Of a stretch of 35,707 nt of DNA, positions 1 through 7,412 are shown one piece after another. The notes below the pieces were generated by a model that was not told the origin of the DNA, searched no databases, and saw only the letters and a program-made list of their open reading frames with translations. The translations under genes were made by a program, and so were the position numbers. Source of the stretch: an uncultured Clostridia bacterium (lineage in GTDB: Bacteria > Bacillota > Clostridia > Oscillospirales > Oscillospiraceae). The stretch spans positions 1-35,707 of the forward strand of contig CAMKGX010000014.1 in the NCBI GenBank assembly GCA_946412355.1, written 5' to 3'. The stretch's first letter is position 1, and each line of letters opens with the position of its first letter.

Positions 1-1115
1 TAGAGGAAAAAATCGCCTACTTCCGCCGGGTGCTGTCCGACGACGGCCTGGTGCGACAGATTCTGAAGGAGGAGCTCCAGGCCATTGCCGACAAGTACGG
101 CGACGACCGTAAGACGGAGATCCAGGACGTGGAGGATGAGATCGACATCGAGGACCTCATCGAGGAGGAGCAGTGCGTCTACACCCTGACCCGCAACGGC
201 TACATCAAGCGTACCGCCGTCAGCGAGTACGCCGCCCAGAGCAAGGGCGGCATGGGCAAGAAAGGCATCACCACCCGGGACGAGGACAGCGTCATGGACG
301 TGTTCACCGCCTCCACCCACGATAATCTGCTGTTCTTCACCGACACCGGCAAGGTGTACCGCAAGAAGGGCTATCAGATTCCCGAGAGCGGCAAGGCGGC
401 CAAGGGCATCGCCCTGGTGAACTGCATCCAGATCGAGACCGACGAGCGGGTCCAGGCCATGCTCCATTTCCGTGACAGCGGCGAGGGCATCGACGGCCTG
501 CAGCTCACCATGGTCACCCGCCAGGGCACCTGCAAGCGCGTGGCGGTGGAGCAGCTGCGGAACATCCGGCCCAGCGGCATCCGGGCCATCAACTTGAGCG
601 AGGGCGATGAGCTGGTGTCCGTCATTGAGACCGACGGCAGCGCCAACATCCTCATTGCCACCCACGACGGCATGGCCAGCGTGTTTGACGAGAACGACGT
701 CCGCTCCATGGGCCGCAACGCCACCGGCGTCCGGGGCATCCGCCTCCGGGAGGGGGATTTCGTCATCGGCGCCGCCCGGGCCGACAGCGGCTGCCAGGTG
801 CTGTCCATTACGGAGAAGGGCTACGGCAAGCGCACCCCGGTGGAGGAATACCGTGTCACCGGCCGGGGCGGTTTGGGCGTGAAGAACTACGAAATCACCG
901 AAAAAACCGGCAAGGTAGTGGGCATGAAGGCGGTGGACGGCAGCGAGGATCTGCTGCTGGTCACCGAGAGCGGCATCCTCATCCGCACGGCGGTGGACAG
1001 CATCCGCAGCTGCGGCCGCGCCTCCCAGGGCGTGATTGTCATGCGCTTCAAGGAGGAGGGCGACCGGGTCATCTCCCTGGCCCTCACCGAGAAGGACGAA
1101 AAACAGGAGGATTAA
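1..1115 (+). CDS. gyrA: DNA gyrase subunit A, C-terminal part (5' end outside window)
   Basis: This is the 3' part of gyrA, open from base 3 (about 370 residues), and the stop is TAA at 1113. GyrA cuts and religates DNA in the A2B2 gyrase; this portion is the C-terminal beta-propeller that wraps DNA so that negative supercoils can be introduced. The repeating propeller blades are visible as recurrent patterns of the type VYTLTRNGYIKR, LLFFTDTGKVYRKKG, LTMVTRQGTCKRV, ILIATHDGMASVF, VLSITEKGYGKRT and LLLVTESGILIRT. The first blade has QSKGGMGKKG where the GyrA-box (consensus QRRGGKG) is expected, so the box is diverged. The tail is acidic and lysine-rich. The catalytic tyrosine domain is upstream of the window. 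ParC is the alternative, but the blade sequence and the ending fit GyrA better. The next gene begins 3 bases after the stop, so they share a transcript. Confidence 0.93.
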   Translation, partial: EEKIAYFRRVLSDDGLVRQILKEELQAIADKYGDDRKTEIQDVEDEIDIEDLIEEEQCVYTLTRNGYIKRTAVSEYAAQSKGGMGKKGITTRDEDSVMDVFTASTHDNLLFFTDTGKVYRKKGYQIPESGKAAKGIALVNCIQIETDERVQAMLHFRDSGEGIDGLQLTMVTRQGTCKRVAVEQLRNIRPSGIRAINLSEGDELVSVIETDGSANILIATHDGMASVFDENDVRSMGRNATGVRGIRLREGDFVIGAARADSGCQVLSITEKGYGKRTPVEEYRVTGRGGLGVKNYEITEKTGKVVGMKAVDGSEDLLLVTESGILIRTAVDSIRSCGRASQGVIVMRFKEEGDRVISLALTEKDEKQED

Positions 1116-1118
1116 CCT

Positions 1119-1460
1119 ATGGCCAGCGCACCCCGTGAAGCCTACGTGCCGCTGACACGATGGCAGTATTTTATGAAAAATCTCTACCGCAACGGCGCGG
1201 CCTCGGCGGAGTTCACCTATAATAAGGTGGTCTATCTCAAATCCGAGGCGCTGCAGGCGGCGGACGCCAAGAGCGCCAGCGTGAATTACGTGCTGCTTAT
1301 CGCCCTCATCGCCATGTTTTTGCTGACCAGCCGCTACCAGAACGTGTGGATTGTGGTGGCCTATCTGCTGCTGGCGGTGGCGGGGGAGATTTACCGGCTG
1401 CTGCTGCTGCCGAAAGACATCCGCGCCCACCTGACCGACACCCACCGCCGTGAACGTTGA
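1119..1460 (+). CDS. Small two-TM membrane protein, unknown function
   Basis: I do not recognise the family of this 113-residue protein. The ATG at 1119 is preceded by an AGGAGG ribosome binding site lying inside the end of gyrA, so it is translated from the gyrA transcript. The N-terminal 50 residues are polar with several aromatics (WQYFMKNLYRNG). Two adjacent hydrophobic segments follow, near residues 54-69 and 74-94, and then a basic tail ending HRRER. This suggests a hairpin membrane protein with both ends on the same face, probably cytoplasmic. The last 11 bases overlap the GTG start of trmO, implying translational coupling. Its place between gyrA and trmO suggests a housekeeping protein, but no role can be read from the sequence. 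Confidence 0.75.
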   Translation: MASAPREAYVPLTRWQYFMKNLYRNGAASAEFTYNKVVYLKSEALQAADAKSASVNYVLLIALIAMFLLTSRYQNVWIVVAYLLLAVAGEIYRLLLLPKDIRAHLTDTHRRER

Positions 1461-2145
1461 CATCATCGCCCGGGTGCGGACGCCCTACGCCGAGAAATTC
1501 GGCACCCCCCGGCAGAGCGGCCTTGTGCGCAGCAGGGGAGAGGTGGTGTTCGAGCCGGCGTATCGCAGCGCCGACGCCGTCCGGGGGCTGGAGGGGTTCA
1601 GCCATATCTGGCTCATCTGGCAGTTTGACCGCAACGGCCAGCGCCCCTGGAGCCCCACCGTCCGCCCGCCCCGGCTGGGGGGCAACGAGCGCATGGGCGT
1701 GTTCGCCACCCGCTCCCCCTACCGGCCGAGCCCCATCGGCCTTTCCTGCGTGGCGCTGGAGGGGGTGGCGCTGACGGCGGAGGGCCCGGTGCTGCACATC
1801 GCCGGGGCCGACCTGGTGGACGGCACCCCCATTCTGGACATCAAGCCCTATCTGCCCTACTGCGACAGCCACCCGGAGGCCACATCGGGCTGGACGGAGG
1901 GATTGGAAAATCACCCTCTGGCGGTGGACATCCGGTCGGAGCTGGCAGCCATGGTGGGCCCCGACCTGCCCGGCCTCACCGACGTCCTCGCCGGCGACCC
2001 CCGGCCAAGGTATCAAAATGACCCCACCCGGCAATACGGCCTGACGTATGGCAAATGGAACGTGACGTTCCACGTGGAGGACGGCAAAGCGGTGGTGGAG
2101 AAAATCACCGTAGGGGCGCTTCATGAAGCGCCCGAGACACGGTAA
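1450..2145 (+). CDS. trmO: tRNA (N6-threonylcarbamoyl-A37) N6-methyltransferase, TrmO/TsaA family
   Basis: TrmO is an S-adenosylmethionine enzyme of the UPF0066/YaeB beta-barrel family. It methylates the t6A37 base next to the anticodon of some ANN-decoding tRNAs. The family signature is clear: IARVRTPYAEKFGTPRQSGL at the N-terminus, GLEGFSHIWLIWQFD near residue 50, and NERMGVFATRSPYRPSPIGL near residues 77-96. The length (231 aa) matches the E. coli protein (about 235). The start is GTG at 1450, overlapping the upstream ORF by 11 bases. The C-terminal dozen codons (2107-2142) are odd: they are encoded by a palindromic intergenic repeat unit (core 2114-2133), giving a tail VGALHEAPETR. The ancestral stop was therefore probably lost or replaced when the repeat arrived. 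The catalytic fold should be unaffected. Confidence 0.92.
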   Translation: MNVDIIARVRTPYAEKFGTPRQSGLVRSRGEVVFEPAYRSADAVRGLEGFSHIWLIWQFDRNGQRPWSPTVRPPRLGGNERMGVFATRSPYRPSPIGLSCVALEGVALTAEGPVLHIAGADLVDGTPILDIKPYLPYCDSHPEATSGWTEGLENHPLAVDIRSELAAMVGPDLPGLTDVLAGDPRPRYQNDPTRQYGLTYGKWNVTFHVEDGKAVVEKITVGALHEAPETR

Positions 2146-2254
2146 CGAAAACCGACAAGGGTGATTGAATGGTAACAGGTAACGGGCCCCACCGTAGGGG
2201 CCGACGACCCGGCGGCCCGTGCCCAGGTAACGATTTCCGCCAGGGGCCGGTTGA
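2107..2254. repeat. Two palindromic intergenic repeat units (one runs into the trmO 3' end)
   Basis: The first unit has the core GGGCGCTTCATGAAGCGCCC (2114-2133) preceded by CCGTAG and followed by a degenerate tail ending TTGAATGG. The second (about 2189-2254) has a core of the GGCCGACGACCCGGCGGCC type followed by the same tail (CCGCCAGGGGCCGGTTGAATGG). Both are members of the window-wide modular repeat family: TAGGGGC, then a variable palindrome, then a conserved tail. Unit 1 supplies the last codons and the stop of trmO. Confidence 0.8.
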
Positions 2255-2283
2255 ATGGCAAACGAGAACAAAAACCGCCCCGT

Positions 2284-2420
2284 CTTCCCTTTGGGGGGAA
2301 GGTACCCCAGTGCGCACACTGGGGGGAATGAGGGGGCGATTTTGCGGAAAGTTGCCGGTAGACGCCCCCTCATCCGTCACGGCCCGTTGGGCCGTGCCAC
2401 CTTCCCCCCAAGGGGAAGGC
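2284..2420. repeat. 137-bp MITE-like hairpin element, copy 1
   Basis: The element is bounded by CTTCCCTTTGGGGGGAAGG on the left and CCTTCCCCCCAAGGGGAAGG on the right, which are inverted relative to each other. Internal hairpins are CCCCAGTGCGCACACTGGGG, GGGGGCG paired with CGCCCCC, and CACGGCCC-GTTG-GGGCCGTG. A near-identical copy lies at 6171-6308 in the same orientation, and its right half recurs at 19047-19104. There is no coding capacity. It sits just 5' of rnhA, whose ribosome binding site begins 15 bases beyond the element. Confidence 0.85.
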
Positions 2421-2446
2421 GATTATCTGCATCCCAGGAGGCCCTT

Positions 2447-2884
2447 ATGAAAACCGTAACCATCTACACCGACGGCGCTTGCAGCGGCAATCCCGGCCCG
2501 GGGGGCTGGGGGGCCATTCTGGAATGGAACGGCGCCGAAAAGGAGCTGTCCGGCGGCGAGGCCAACACCACCAACAACCGCATGGAGCTGCTGGGGGTCA
2601 TCACCGCGCTGGAGGCCCTGCGGGAGCCCTGCGTGGTGGAGCTGTACAGCGACTCCAAATACGTCATCGACGCCCTGGAGAAGCGTTGGGTCTACGGCTG
2701 GCAGGCCCGGGGCTGGAAAAAGGCGGACAAGAAGCCCGCCCTCAACGTGGACCTGTGGCAGCGGCTGCTGCCCCTGGTGGAGCGCCACGAAATGCACTAC
2801 CACTGGGTCAAGGGCCATGCCGACAACGAGAAGAACAACCGCTGCGACAAAATGGCGGTGGCGGAGAGCAAGAAATACCAATAA
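2447..2884 (+). CDS. rnhA: Ribonuclease HI
   Basis: RNase HI cuts the RNA strand of RNA-DNA hybrids with two metal ions, removing R-loops and primers. The 145-residue protein shows the whole catalytic set: D9 in [15 protein letters not shown]47 in [10 protein letters not shown]69 in [10 protein letters not shown]124 in KGHADN and D134 in RCDKMA. It also has the basic handle segment [17 protein letters not shown] that contacts the hybrid. The start at 2447 is chosen over longer in-frame starts because an AGGAGG site (2436-2441) lies 5 bases upstream and the protein then begins [10 protein letters not shown] as in the family. The longer frame would translate the MITE-like element. A strong intrinsic terminator follows at 3040-3068. 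Confidence 0.96.
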   Translation: MKTVTIYTDGACSGNPGPGGWGAILEWNGAEKELSGGEANTTNNRMELLGVITALEALREPCVVELYSDSKYVIDALEKRWVYGWQARGWKKADKKPALNVDLWQRLLPLVERHEMHYHWVKGHADNEKNNRCDKMAVAESKKYQ

Positions 2885-3039
2885 TCGACCAAATGTGACG
2901 AAATCTGCGGAATCGTTTACAATTTGTTCACCTGGTTTTCAAGATTTGGTCATTTTTCTAAGGTAGTATTACACCATCCAAAGGAACTCCATTCCTTATG
3001 TGATTTTCTCTCTCTCCTAACAAACACACAAAAAGGAAG

Positions 3040-3068
3040 CGCCCCACGCAAGTGGGGCGTTTTCTTTT
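3040..3068 (+). terminator. Intrinsic terminator after rnhA
   Basis: An 8-bp GC-rich stem (3040-3047 with 3052-3059) closes a GCAA tetraloop and is followed by TTTTCTTTTT. It ends the plus-strand rnhA transcript. The 150 bases between the rnhA stop and this hairpin are AT-rich; I see no gene in them. Confidence 0.88.
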
Positions 3069-3091
3069 TGCTTTTATGGGGCGATGGAGGG

Positions 3092-3119
3092 AAAAAGGGG
3101 AGGGGCAACGCCCCTCCCC
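3092..3119 (-). terminator. Intrinsic terminator after nadE
   Basis: Read on the minus strand, a 10-bp stem of GGGGAGGGGC type (arms 3110-3119 and 3097-3106) is followed by a run of U (3092-3096). It lies 16 bases beyond the nadE stop, and its stem-loop is about 40 bases from the opposite-facing rnhA terminator. Confidence 0.85.
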
Positions 3120-3135
3120 ACCATTACGATGGCCT

Positions 3136-3918
3136 TTACTTCTTCTCCGGGTTATAATAATCCGTCCCGTCCTCGATGACCATGGGCAGGCCGTTCTGGT
3201 ACACCGGCAGCGTCTGGAACTTGAAGCGGCTGGCGGCGTGCTTGCGGTCGATTTTTTCTTTCACGTCCGGCTCCGCCACGCCGCGGCGGATATACTCGTT
3301 GACGGCGTGGTAGGTGAAGCCCAGGTTATCCTCGTCCGTCAGGCCGGTGAGGCCGTCGGAGGGGGGCTTGAGGAGGAACTTCTCCGGCAGGCCCAGCACC
3401 CGGCCCAGGGCGATGACCTCCTCGGTGGTGTACATGCCCAGGGGGGAGAAAGCACCGGCGCTGTCGCCGTAGATGGTGCAGTAGCCCACCCAGTCCTCGC
3501 TGAGGTTGGAGGTGTTGATGACGATGCCGCCGTCCAGGCTCTGGGCCACGGCGTACAGCGTGGCCATGCGGATGCGGCTGGGGAGATTCACCAGCGTCTG
3601 GCGGGAGGGGGTGAGCCCCGCCTTCTCCATCTCGCCCACCACGCCGGTGACGGCGTCATGGATGTTGATGGTGGTGTGTGGGATTTGAAGAAATGTCACC
3701 AAATCCCGGGAATAGTCGATGTCCGGCTGCACGCCGTCGGGCATCAGCACGCCGTACACGTGGTCACGGCCGTAGCAGGCCGCCGCCAGCGCCGCCGTCA
3801 CGCTGGAGTCCTTGCCGCCGGAGATGCCGATGACCGCCGTCTTGCCGCCACAGGCCGCCATCCGCTCGGCCATCCATTCCAGCAGCCCGGCAAGCTGCTT
3901 CTGGGGGTTAAAATCCAT
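3136..3918 (-). CDS. nadE: NH3-dependent NAD+ synthetase
   Basis: NadE adenylates nicotinic acid adenine dinucleotide and amidates it with ammonia, the last step of NAD+ synthesis. The ATP-pyrophosphatase P-loop is GISGGKDSSV (residues 31-40). Downstream family blocks include LPSRIRMATLYAVAQ, NTSNLSEDWVGYCTIYGDSAG and LLKPPSDGL. There is no N-terminal nitrilase domain, so it is the short ammonia-using form (260 aa, typical length). The start at 3918 has AAGGAGG 8 bases upstream (3927-3933); longer in-frame starts lie within the promoter. A promoter TTGCCT-N17-TATAAT is at 3950-3978, and a terminator follows at 3092-3119, so it is a single-gene transcript. Confidence 0.95.
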   Translation of the reverse strand: MDFNPQKQLAGLLEWMAERMAACGGKTAVIGISGGKDSSVTAALAAACYGRDHVYGVLMPDGVQPDIDYSRDLVTFLQIPHTTINIHDAVTGVVGEMEKAGLTPSRQTLVNLPSRIRMATLYAVAQSLDGGIVINTSNLSEDWVGYCTIYGDSAGAFSPLGMYTTEEVIALGRVLGLPEKFLLKPPSDGLTGLTDEDNLGFTYHAVNEYIRRGVAEPDVKEKIDRKHAASRFKFQTLPVYQNGLPMVIEDGTDYYNPEKK

Positions 3919-3949
3919 ATCGCCCGCCTCCTTGATGTTGTTGGAATTC

Positions 3950-3978
3950 ATTATAATGGATTTTGGGGCAAAAGGCAA
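3950..3978 (-). promoter_or_regulatory. SigA-type promoter of nadE
   Basis: On the minus strand TTGCCT (3978-3973), a 17-base spacer and TATAAT (3955-3950) stand 31 bases upstream of the nadE start. Spacing is ideal and the -10 is perfect. Confidence 0.8.
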
Positions 3979-4604
3979 CGATAAACGGGGCTGGAGAACG
4001 GTATCGTCACCATTCGCAGGGGCGATTCACGAATCGCCCGCCACCCAGGATAGCGACCGCCGCCAAGGGCGGGTGGATGGAAAACGGTATTGACAACGGT
4101 GCGTAGGGGCGGGGCTCTGCTCCGCCCGATGCCCCGGTGGTGAACGAAAAGAGGGCGGAGCAGAGCCCCGCCCCTACGGAGAACACCGAAACCACCCTCA
4201 ACCAACGATACCTTTTATATCACCGCCGCTGTGCAGCGGGCGCTTCATGAAGCGCCCCTACGGAAATAACCGATACCTGCGGTTACATTGTAGGGGCGAT
4301 TCACGAATCGCTCGCGATACGGTAACGGCCACCGTCAAGGGCGGGTGAATGGAAACGGCGTCGGTTCCCACCGTAGGGGCCGACGACTCGGCGGCCCGTG
4401 CCCGGGTGACGATGACCGCCAAGGCTGGTTGAATGGAAAAGGGTGTCGACAACCCTTCGTAGGGGCGGGGCTCTGCTCCGCCCAACCCGGCATCACTTAC
4501 CACAAGGGCGGGTGAATGGCAGCCGATATCGATACCACGCCATTTTCCAATCGTCCGCGCAGCGGACACCTTTTCTCTTCCCTTTTCCTCTTCACTTTTC
4601 ACTG
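3979..4604. repeat. Cluster of palindromic intergenic repeat units
   Basis: This stretch has no gene. It is a mosaic of the modular repeat family. Units have cores GGCGATTCACGAATCGCC (about 4020-4040 and 4293-4312), GGGCGCTTCATGAAGCGCCC (about 4238-4257, inverted), GGCCGACGACTCGGCGGCC (about 4378-4398) and the GGGGCGGGGCTCTGCTCCGCCC type (4103-4177 as an inverted pair, and about 4460-4482). Each core is joined to TAGGGGC on one side and to a degenerate tail (ACCGCCAAGGGCGGGTGAATGG) on the other. A small GTCCGCGCAGCGGACACC hairpin ends the cluster near 4553-4570. Open frames here (for example GAIHESP-like translations) are repeat sequence, not genes. Confidence 0.85.
4103..4177. repeat. Inverted pair of repeat units forming a long hairpin
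   Basis: Two perfect 25-base inverted arms (4103-4127 and 4153-4177) of the TAGGGGCGGGGCTCTGC type enclose a 25-base loop. The same structure is found at 35402-35475 and, with its right arm split by a 56-bp insertion, at 27421-27550. Transcription through it from either side would form a very stable stem. Confidence 0.88.
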
Positions 4605-4630
4605 AAAAAAGCACCCCTTTCGGGGTGCTT
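4605..4630 (-). terminator. Intrinsic terminator after glycyl-tRNA synthetase
   Basis: On the minus strand, a GCACCCC-GAAA-GGGGTGC stem-loop (4611-4628) is followed by six U (4610-4605), 18 bases beyond the gene's stop. Confidence 0.9.
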
Positions 4631-4648
4631 TTCCCGTTATAAAGCCGA

Positions 4649-6073
4649 TCAATACGCCAGCTTCTCCCGCAGGTACTCCTTCAGCTGGCTGATGGGGATG
4701 CGCACCTGCTCCATGGTGTCACGCTCCCGGACGGTGACGCAGCCGTCGCCGGCCTTCTCCTCGTCGCCCACGGTGTCGAAGTCCACGGTGATGCAGTAGG
4801 GGGTGCCGATCTCGTCCTCCCGGCGATACCGCTTGCCGATGGAGCCGGTCTCGTCGAAGTCCACCATGTAATCCTTGGCAAGGTCGGCGTACACCTCCCG
4901 GGCCTTGTCGCTGAGCTTCTTGCTCAGGGGCAGCACGGCGCACTTGTAGGGAGCCAGGGCGGGGTGGAGATGCAGCACCACGCGGACGTCGTTCTTGGCC
5001 TCGTCCACCACTTCCTCGTCGTAGGCCTCCACCAGGAACGCCAGCACCACACGGTCGGCGCCCAGGGAGGGCTCCACCACGTAGGGCACGTAGCGCTCAT
5101 TGGTCTCGGGGTCGAAGTAGGTCATATCCACGCCGGAGGTCTCCATGTGGCGGGTCAGGTCGTAGTTGGTGCGGTCAGCCACGCCCCACAGCTCGCCCCA
5201 GCCGAAGGGGAACATAAACTCAAAGTCGGTGGTGGCCTTGGAGTAGAAGCTCAGTTCCTCGGGGTCGTGGTCCCGCAGCCGGAGGTCCTCGTCCCGCATG
5301 TTGAGGCCCAGCAACCACTGGTGGCAGAACTCACGCCAGTAGGCAAACCACTCCAGATCGGTGTCGGGCTTGCAGAAGAACTCCAGCTCCATCTGCTCGA
5401 ACTCACGGGTGCGGAAGGTGAAGTTGCCGGGGGTGATCTCGTTGCGGAAGCTCTTGCCGATCTGGCACACGCCGAAGGGCAGCTTGCGGCGGGTGGTGCG
5501 CTGGACGTTATTGAAGTTGACGAAGATGCCCTGGGCCGTCTCCGGGCGGAGGTAGACGGTGTTCTTGGCGTCCTCGGTGACGCCCTGGAAGGTCTTGAAC
5601 ATCAGGTTGAACTGGCGGATATCGGTGAAATTATGCTTGCCGCAGGTGGGGCAGGGGATGGCCTTTTCCTTGATGAAATCCCCCATCTCCTGCTGGGAAA
5701 AGGCGTCGATGGGCTTTTCCAGGGTGACGCCGTTCTGGGCGCACCAGTCCTCGATCACCTTGTCGGCCCGGAACCGCTCGTGGCACTCCTTGCAGTCCAT
5801 CAGCGGGTCGCTGAAGCCGCCCAGATGGCCGCTGGCCACCCAGGTCTGGGGGTTCATGAGGATGGCGGCGTCCTGGCCCACGTTGTAGGGGTTCTCCTGG
5901 ACGAACTTCTTCCACCAGGCCTTTTTCACGTTGTTTTTCAGCTCCACGCCCAGGGGGCCATAGTCCCAGGTGTTGGCAAGGCCGCCGTAAATCTCGCTGC
6001 CGGCGAAGATGAAGCCCCGGTTTTTGCACAGGGCCACGATCTTGTCCATGGTCTTTTCGGTGTTTTTCAGCAT
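4649..6073 (-). CDS. glyQS: Glycine--tRNA ligase, homodimeric class II type
   Basis: This enzyme charges tRNA-Gly with glycine. The 474-residue protein is the single-chain alpha2 form, not the GlyQ/GlyS tetramer. Class II motif 2 is seen in [19 protein letters not shown], and motif 3 in [13 protein letters not shown] near residue 340. The N-terminus has [20 protein letters not shown], typical of the family. An insertion carries two Cys pairs (CKECHER and CPTCGKH) that could bind zinc. The C-terminal anticodon-binding domain starts at [12 protein letters not shown]. The ATG at 6073 has AAGGAG about 10 bases upstream. Expression is probably controlled by the T-box leader at 6318-6481, but a MITE-like element (6171-6308) separates the leader from the gene. 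Confidence 0.96.
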   Translation of the reverse strand: MLKNTEKTMDKIVALCKNRGFIFAGSEIYGGLANTWDYGPLGVELKNNVKKAWWKKFVQENPYNVGQDAAILMNPQTWVASGHLGGFSDPLMDCKECHERFRADKVIEDWCAQNGVTLEKPIDAFSQQEMGDFIKEKAIPCPTCGKHNFTDIRQFNLMFKTFQGVTEDAKNTVYLRPETAQGIFVNFNNVQRTTRRKLPFGVCQIGKSFRNEITPGNFTFRTREFEQMELEFFCKPDTDLEWFAYWREFCHQWLLGLNMRDEDLRLRDHDPEELSFYSKATTDFEFMFPFGWGELWGVADRTNYDLTRHMETSGVDMTYFDPETNERYVPYVVEPSLGADRVVLAFLVEAYDEEVVDEAKNDVRVVLHLHPALAPYKCAVLPLSKKLSDKAREVYADLAKDYMVDFDETGSIGKRYRREDEIGTPYCITVDFDTVGDEEKAGDGCVTVRERDTMEQVRIPISQLKEYLREKLAY

Positions 6074-6095
6074 ACGTTTGCGCTCCTTTTTGATA

Positions 6096-6111
6096 ATGTA
6101 TTGTATTATTT
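6096..6111 (-). other. 16-base AT-rich motif shared with the aspS 5' region
   Basis: The plus-strand sequence ATGTATTGTATTATTT, 23-38 bases upstream of the glyQS start, is repeated exactly at 15880-15895 upstream of aspS. Read with the genes it is AAATAATACAATACAT, which contains a TACAAT hexamer that could be a -10 box. No good -35 is seen at the right spacing. Confidence 0.5.
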
Positions 6112-6170
6112 TAATGAAATATTACGTATTGTAGTATATCGGCGGAGAGAAAGAGAACGCTTCTCGCCGC

Positions 6171-6308
6171 CTTCCCCCTGGGGGGAAGGTACCCCAGTGC
6201 GCACACTGGGGGGGATGAGGGGGCGATTTTCAGGAAAGTTTCCGGTAGACGCCCCCTCATCCGTCACGGCCCTGGCGGGCCGTGCCACCTTCCCCCCAAG
6301 GGGAAGGC
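6171..6308. repeat. MITE-like hairpin element, copy 2, inside the glyQS leader
   Basis: Nearly identical to the element at 2284-2420 and in the same orientation, with terminal hairpins CTTCCCCCTGGGGGGAAGG and CCTTCCCCCCAAGGGGAAGG. It lies between the T-box terminator (ends 6318) and the glyQS start, so every read-through transcript of the synthetase carries its hairpins in the 5' untranslated region. Confidence 0.87.
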
Positions 6309-6317
6309 GGGCAATGT

Positions 6318-6481
6318 AAAAAAACGCCCTGCGCCCCGAATGGGACGCAGGGCGAATCGTACACGATCCGTGGTTCCACCTGCATTTGGCTGACGCCACA
6401 CTCTTGCGCCTTAACGCGGCTCCACGGCGGGCATTGCCTCCCGCGGCTCCGGGGCGCCACCCCCATCACAGCCTTTACACG
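6318..6481 (-). promoter_or_regulatory. Glycine-type T-box leader with intrinsic terminator
   Basis: On the minus strand the conserved T-box sequence GCAGGTGGAACCACGG lies at 6383-6368. It is followed by a terminator stem CGCCCTGCGTCCC...GGGGCGCAGGGCG (6354-6325) and seven U (6324-6318). The first bases of the T-box (GCAGG) can pair with CCTGC in the 5' arm of the terminator, giving the mutually exclusive antiterminator. The bulge reads UGGA, complementary to the UCCA 3' end of tRNA-Gly, which agrees with the downstream gene. The upstream part (6384-6481) folds into GC-rich stems. A GGC that could be the specifier lies in the GGAGGCAAUG loop, but I could not fix the specifier loop with confidence. 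Uncharged tRNA-Gly would stabilise antitermination and raise synthetase expression. Confidence 0.85.
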
Positions 6482-6487
6482 GTGAAC

Positions 6488-6516
6488 AGAATATCATCTT
6501 TTCCCGCCGCCGTCAA
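6488..6516 (-). promoter_or_regulatory. Promoter of the T-box/glyQS transcript
   Basis: On the minus strand TTGACG (6516-6511), a 17-base spacer and TATTCT (6493-6488) precede the T-box leader by a few bases, just beyond the stop of the upstream lipoprotein gene. Confidence 0.7.
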
Positions 6517-6526
6517 GGGTGATTTT

Positions 6527-7318
6527 TCAGCCGTTCCAGCTCACCGGCATGACCTCCCCCAGGCTGCCGTCATTGTCCACCGTCAGGCGGTACAGGGGTG
6601 TGAGGCTTTCGCCGCCGTCCTGGGCGGCTTTGGTGACGCGGTGGGCGGTGAGGGTCCAGACCTGGGTCAGCACGTCGTAGCGGCCGTAAACGGTCACGTC
6701 GTCGCCCCTGGCGTCATCGGGCCAGGCATCGGCGGCCAGGGCCCGGGCCTCGTCCAGGCCCATGCAGTCGGCCCCCACCTCCGCCGTCAGGACACATTCT
6801 AAAATGGTATCCCGGTTTTCCTCCCAGAAGTCGGCGGGCAGGTAGGCGGTGGCCACGTAGTCGCCGGGCACGTTCTTTCGGATGATGGTGACCATAATGT
6901 GGTCGCCCCTGTCCGCGGTGGCCAGAGTGGCCAGCTCGCCGGTGGTCTGGGACACCACCTCCGAAAACGTGACGCCGGTGCCGCACATGCCGAAGCCCTG
7001 AAGCCAGCATTGGAAGGAGACGGCGCAGTCGCCGGCCCGGCCCTGGGGGTAGAACACCACCCCGGCGGCGGTGGGCGGCACGCTCTCGTCCTGGGGGGCC
7101 GCCTCCCAGGCCCAGCCCTGGGGCAGGGTCAGGCTGATGGACACGGCGTCGCCCCAGCGGTAGTCCACGGTGTCCCCGGCGGGGTAGGTGGGGGCGGTTT
7201 CCAGGATTGTAATGGGGGTGACGGTGTCGATGGGGGCGGCGGTTTTGGTTTCGGCTTCATGGGCGCCGCAGCCGGTGAGCAGCGCGGCGCACAGCACCAG
7301 GGGAAGCAGGCGTTTCAT
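6527..7318 (-). CDS. Predicted lipoprotein, unknown function
   Basis: I do not recognise a family. The 263-residue protein starts MKRLLPLVLCAALLTGCGAH: a lipoprotein signal peptide with lipobox LLTGC, so it is predicted to be lipidated on C17 and anchored outside the membrane. A threonine/proline-rich linker follows (about residues 20-45), then a globular region with alternating hydrophobic and polar residues, several Trp, and acidic stretches. The start at 7318 has a GGAGG site upstream; an earlier in-frame start would add 34 residues that do not look like a signal peptide. The 3' end lies just before the T-box promoter. No neighbour suggests a function. Confidence 0.82.
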   Translation of the reverse strand: MKRLLPLVLCAALLTGCGAHEAETKTAAPIDTVTPITILETAPTYPAGDTVDYRWGDAVSISLTLPQGWAWEAAPQDESVPPTAAGVVFYPQGRAGDCAVSFQCWLQGFGMCGTGVTFSEVVSQTTGELATLATADRGDHIMVTIIRKNVPGDYVATAYLPADFWEENRDTILECVLTAEVGADCMGLDEARALAADAWPDDARGDDVTVYGRYDVLTQVWTLTAHRVTKAAQDGGESLTPLYRLTVDNDGSLGEVMPVSWNG

Positions 7319-7412
7319 GGTCAGCACCTCCGAAATGGTTTGTATACCCATTGGACGGCGGGGGAGGGGAGAAGGTTCCCGTTTGCCGTTCAACCGCCTT
7401 TCCGCAAAAAAA

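Noticed and set aside
2924-3157. 77-codon open frame after rnhA
   Set aside because: No ribosome binding site, it runs through the rnhA terminator, and its composition does not resemble a protein.
3979-4604. CRISPR-like array
   Set aside because: The repeats are palindromic units of variable core, irregular spacing and both orientations, without unique spacers or cas genes.
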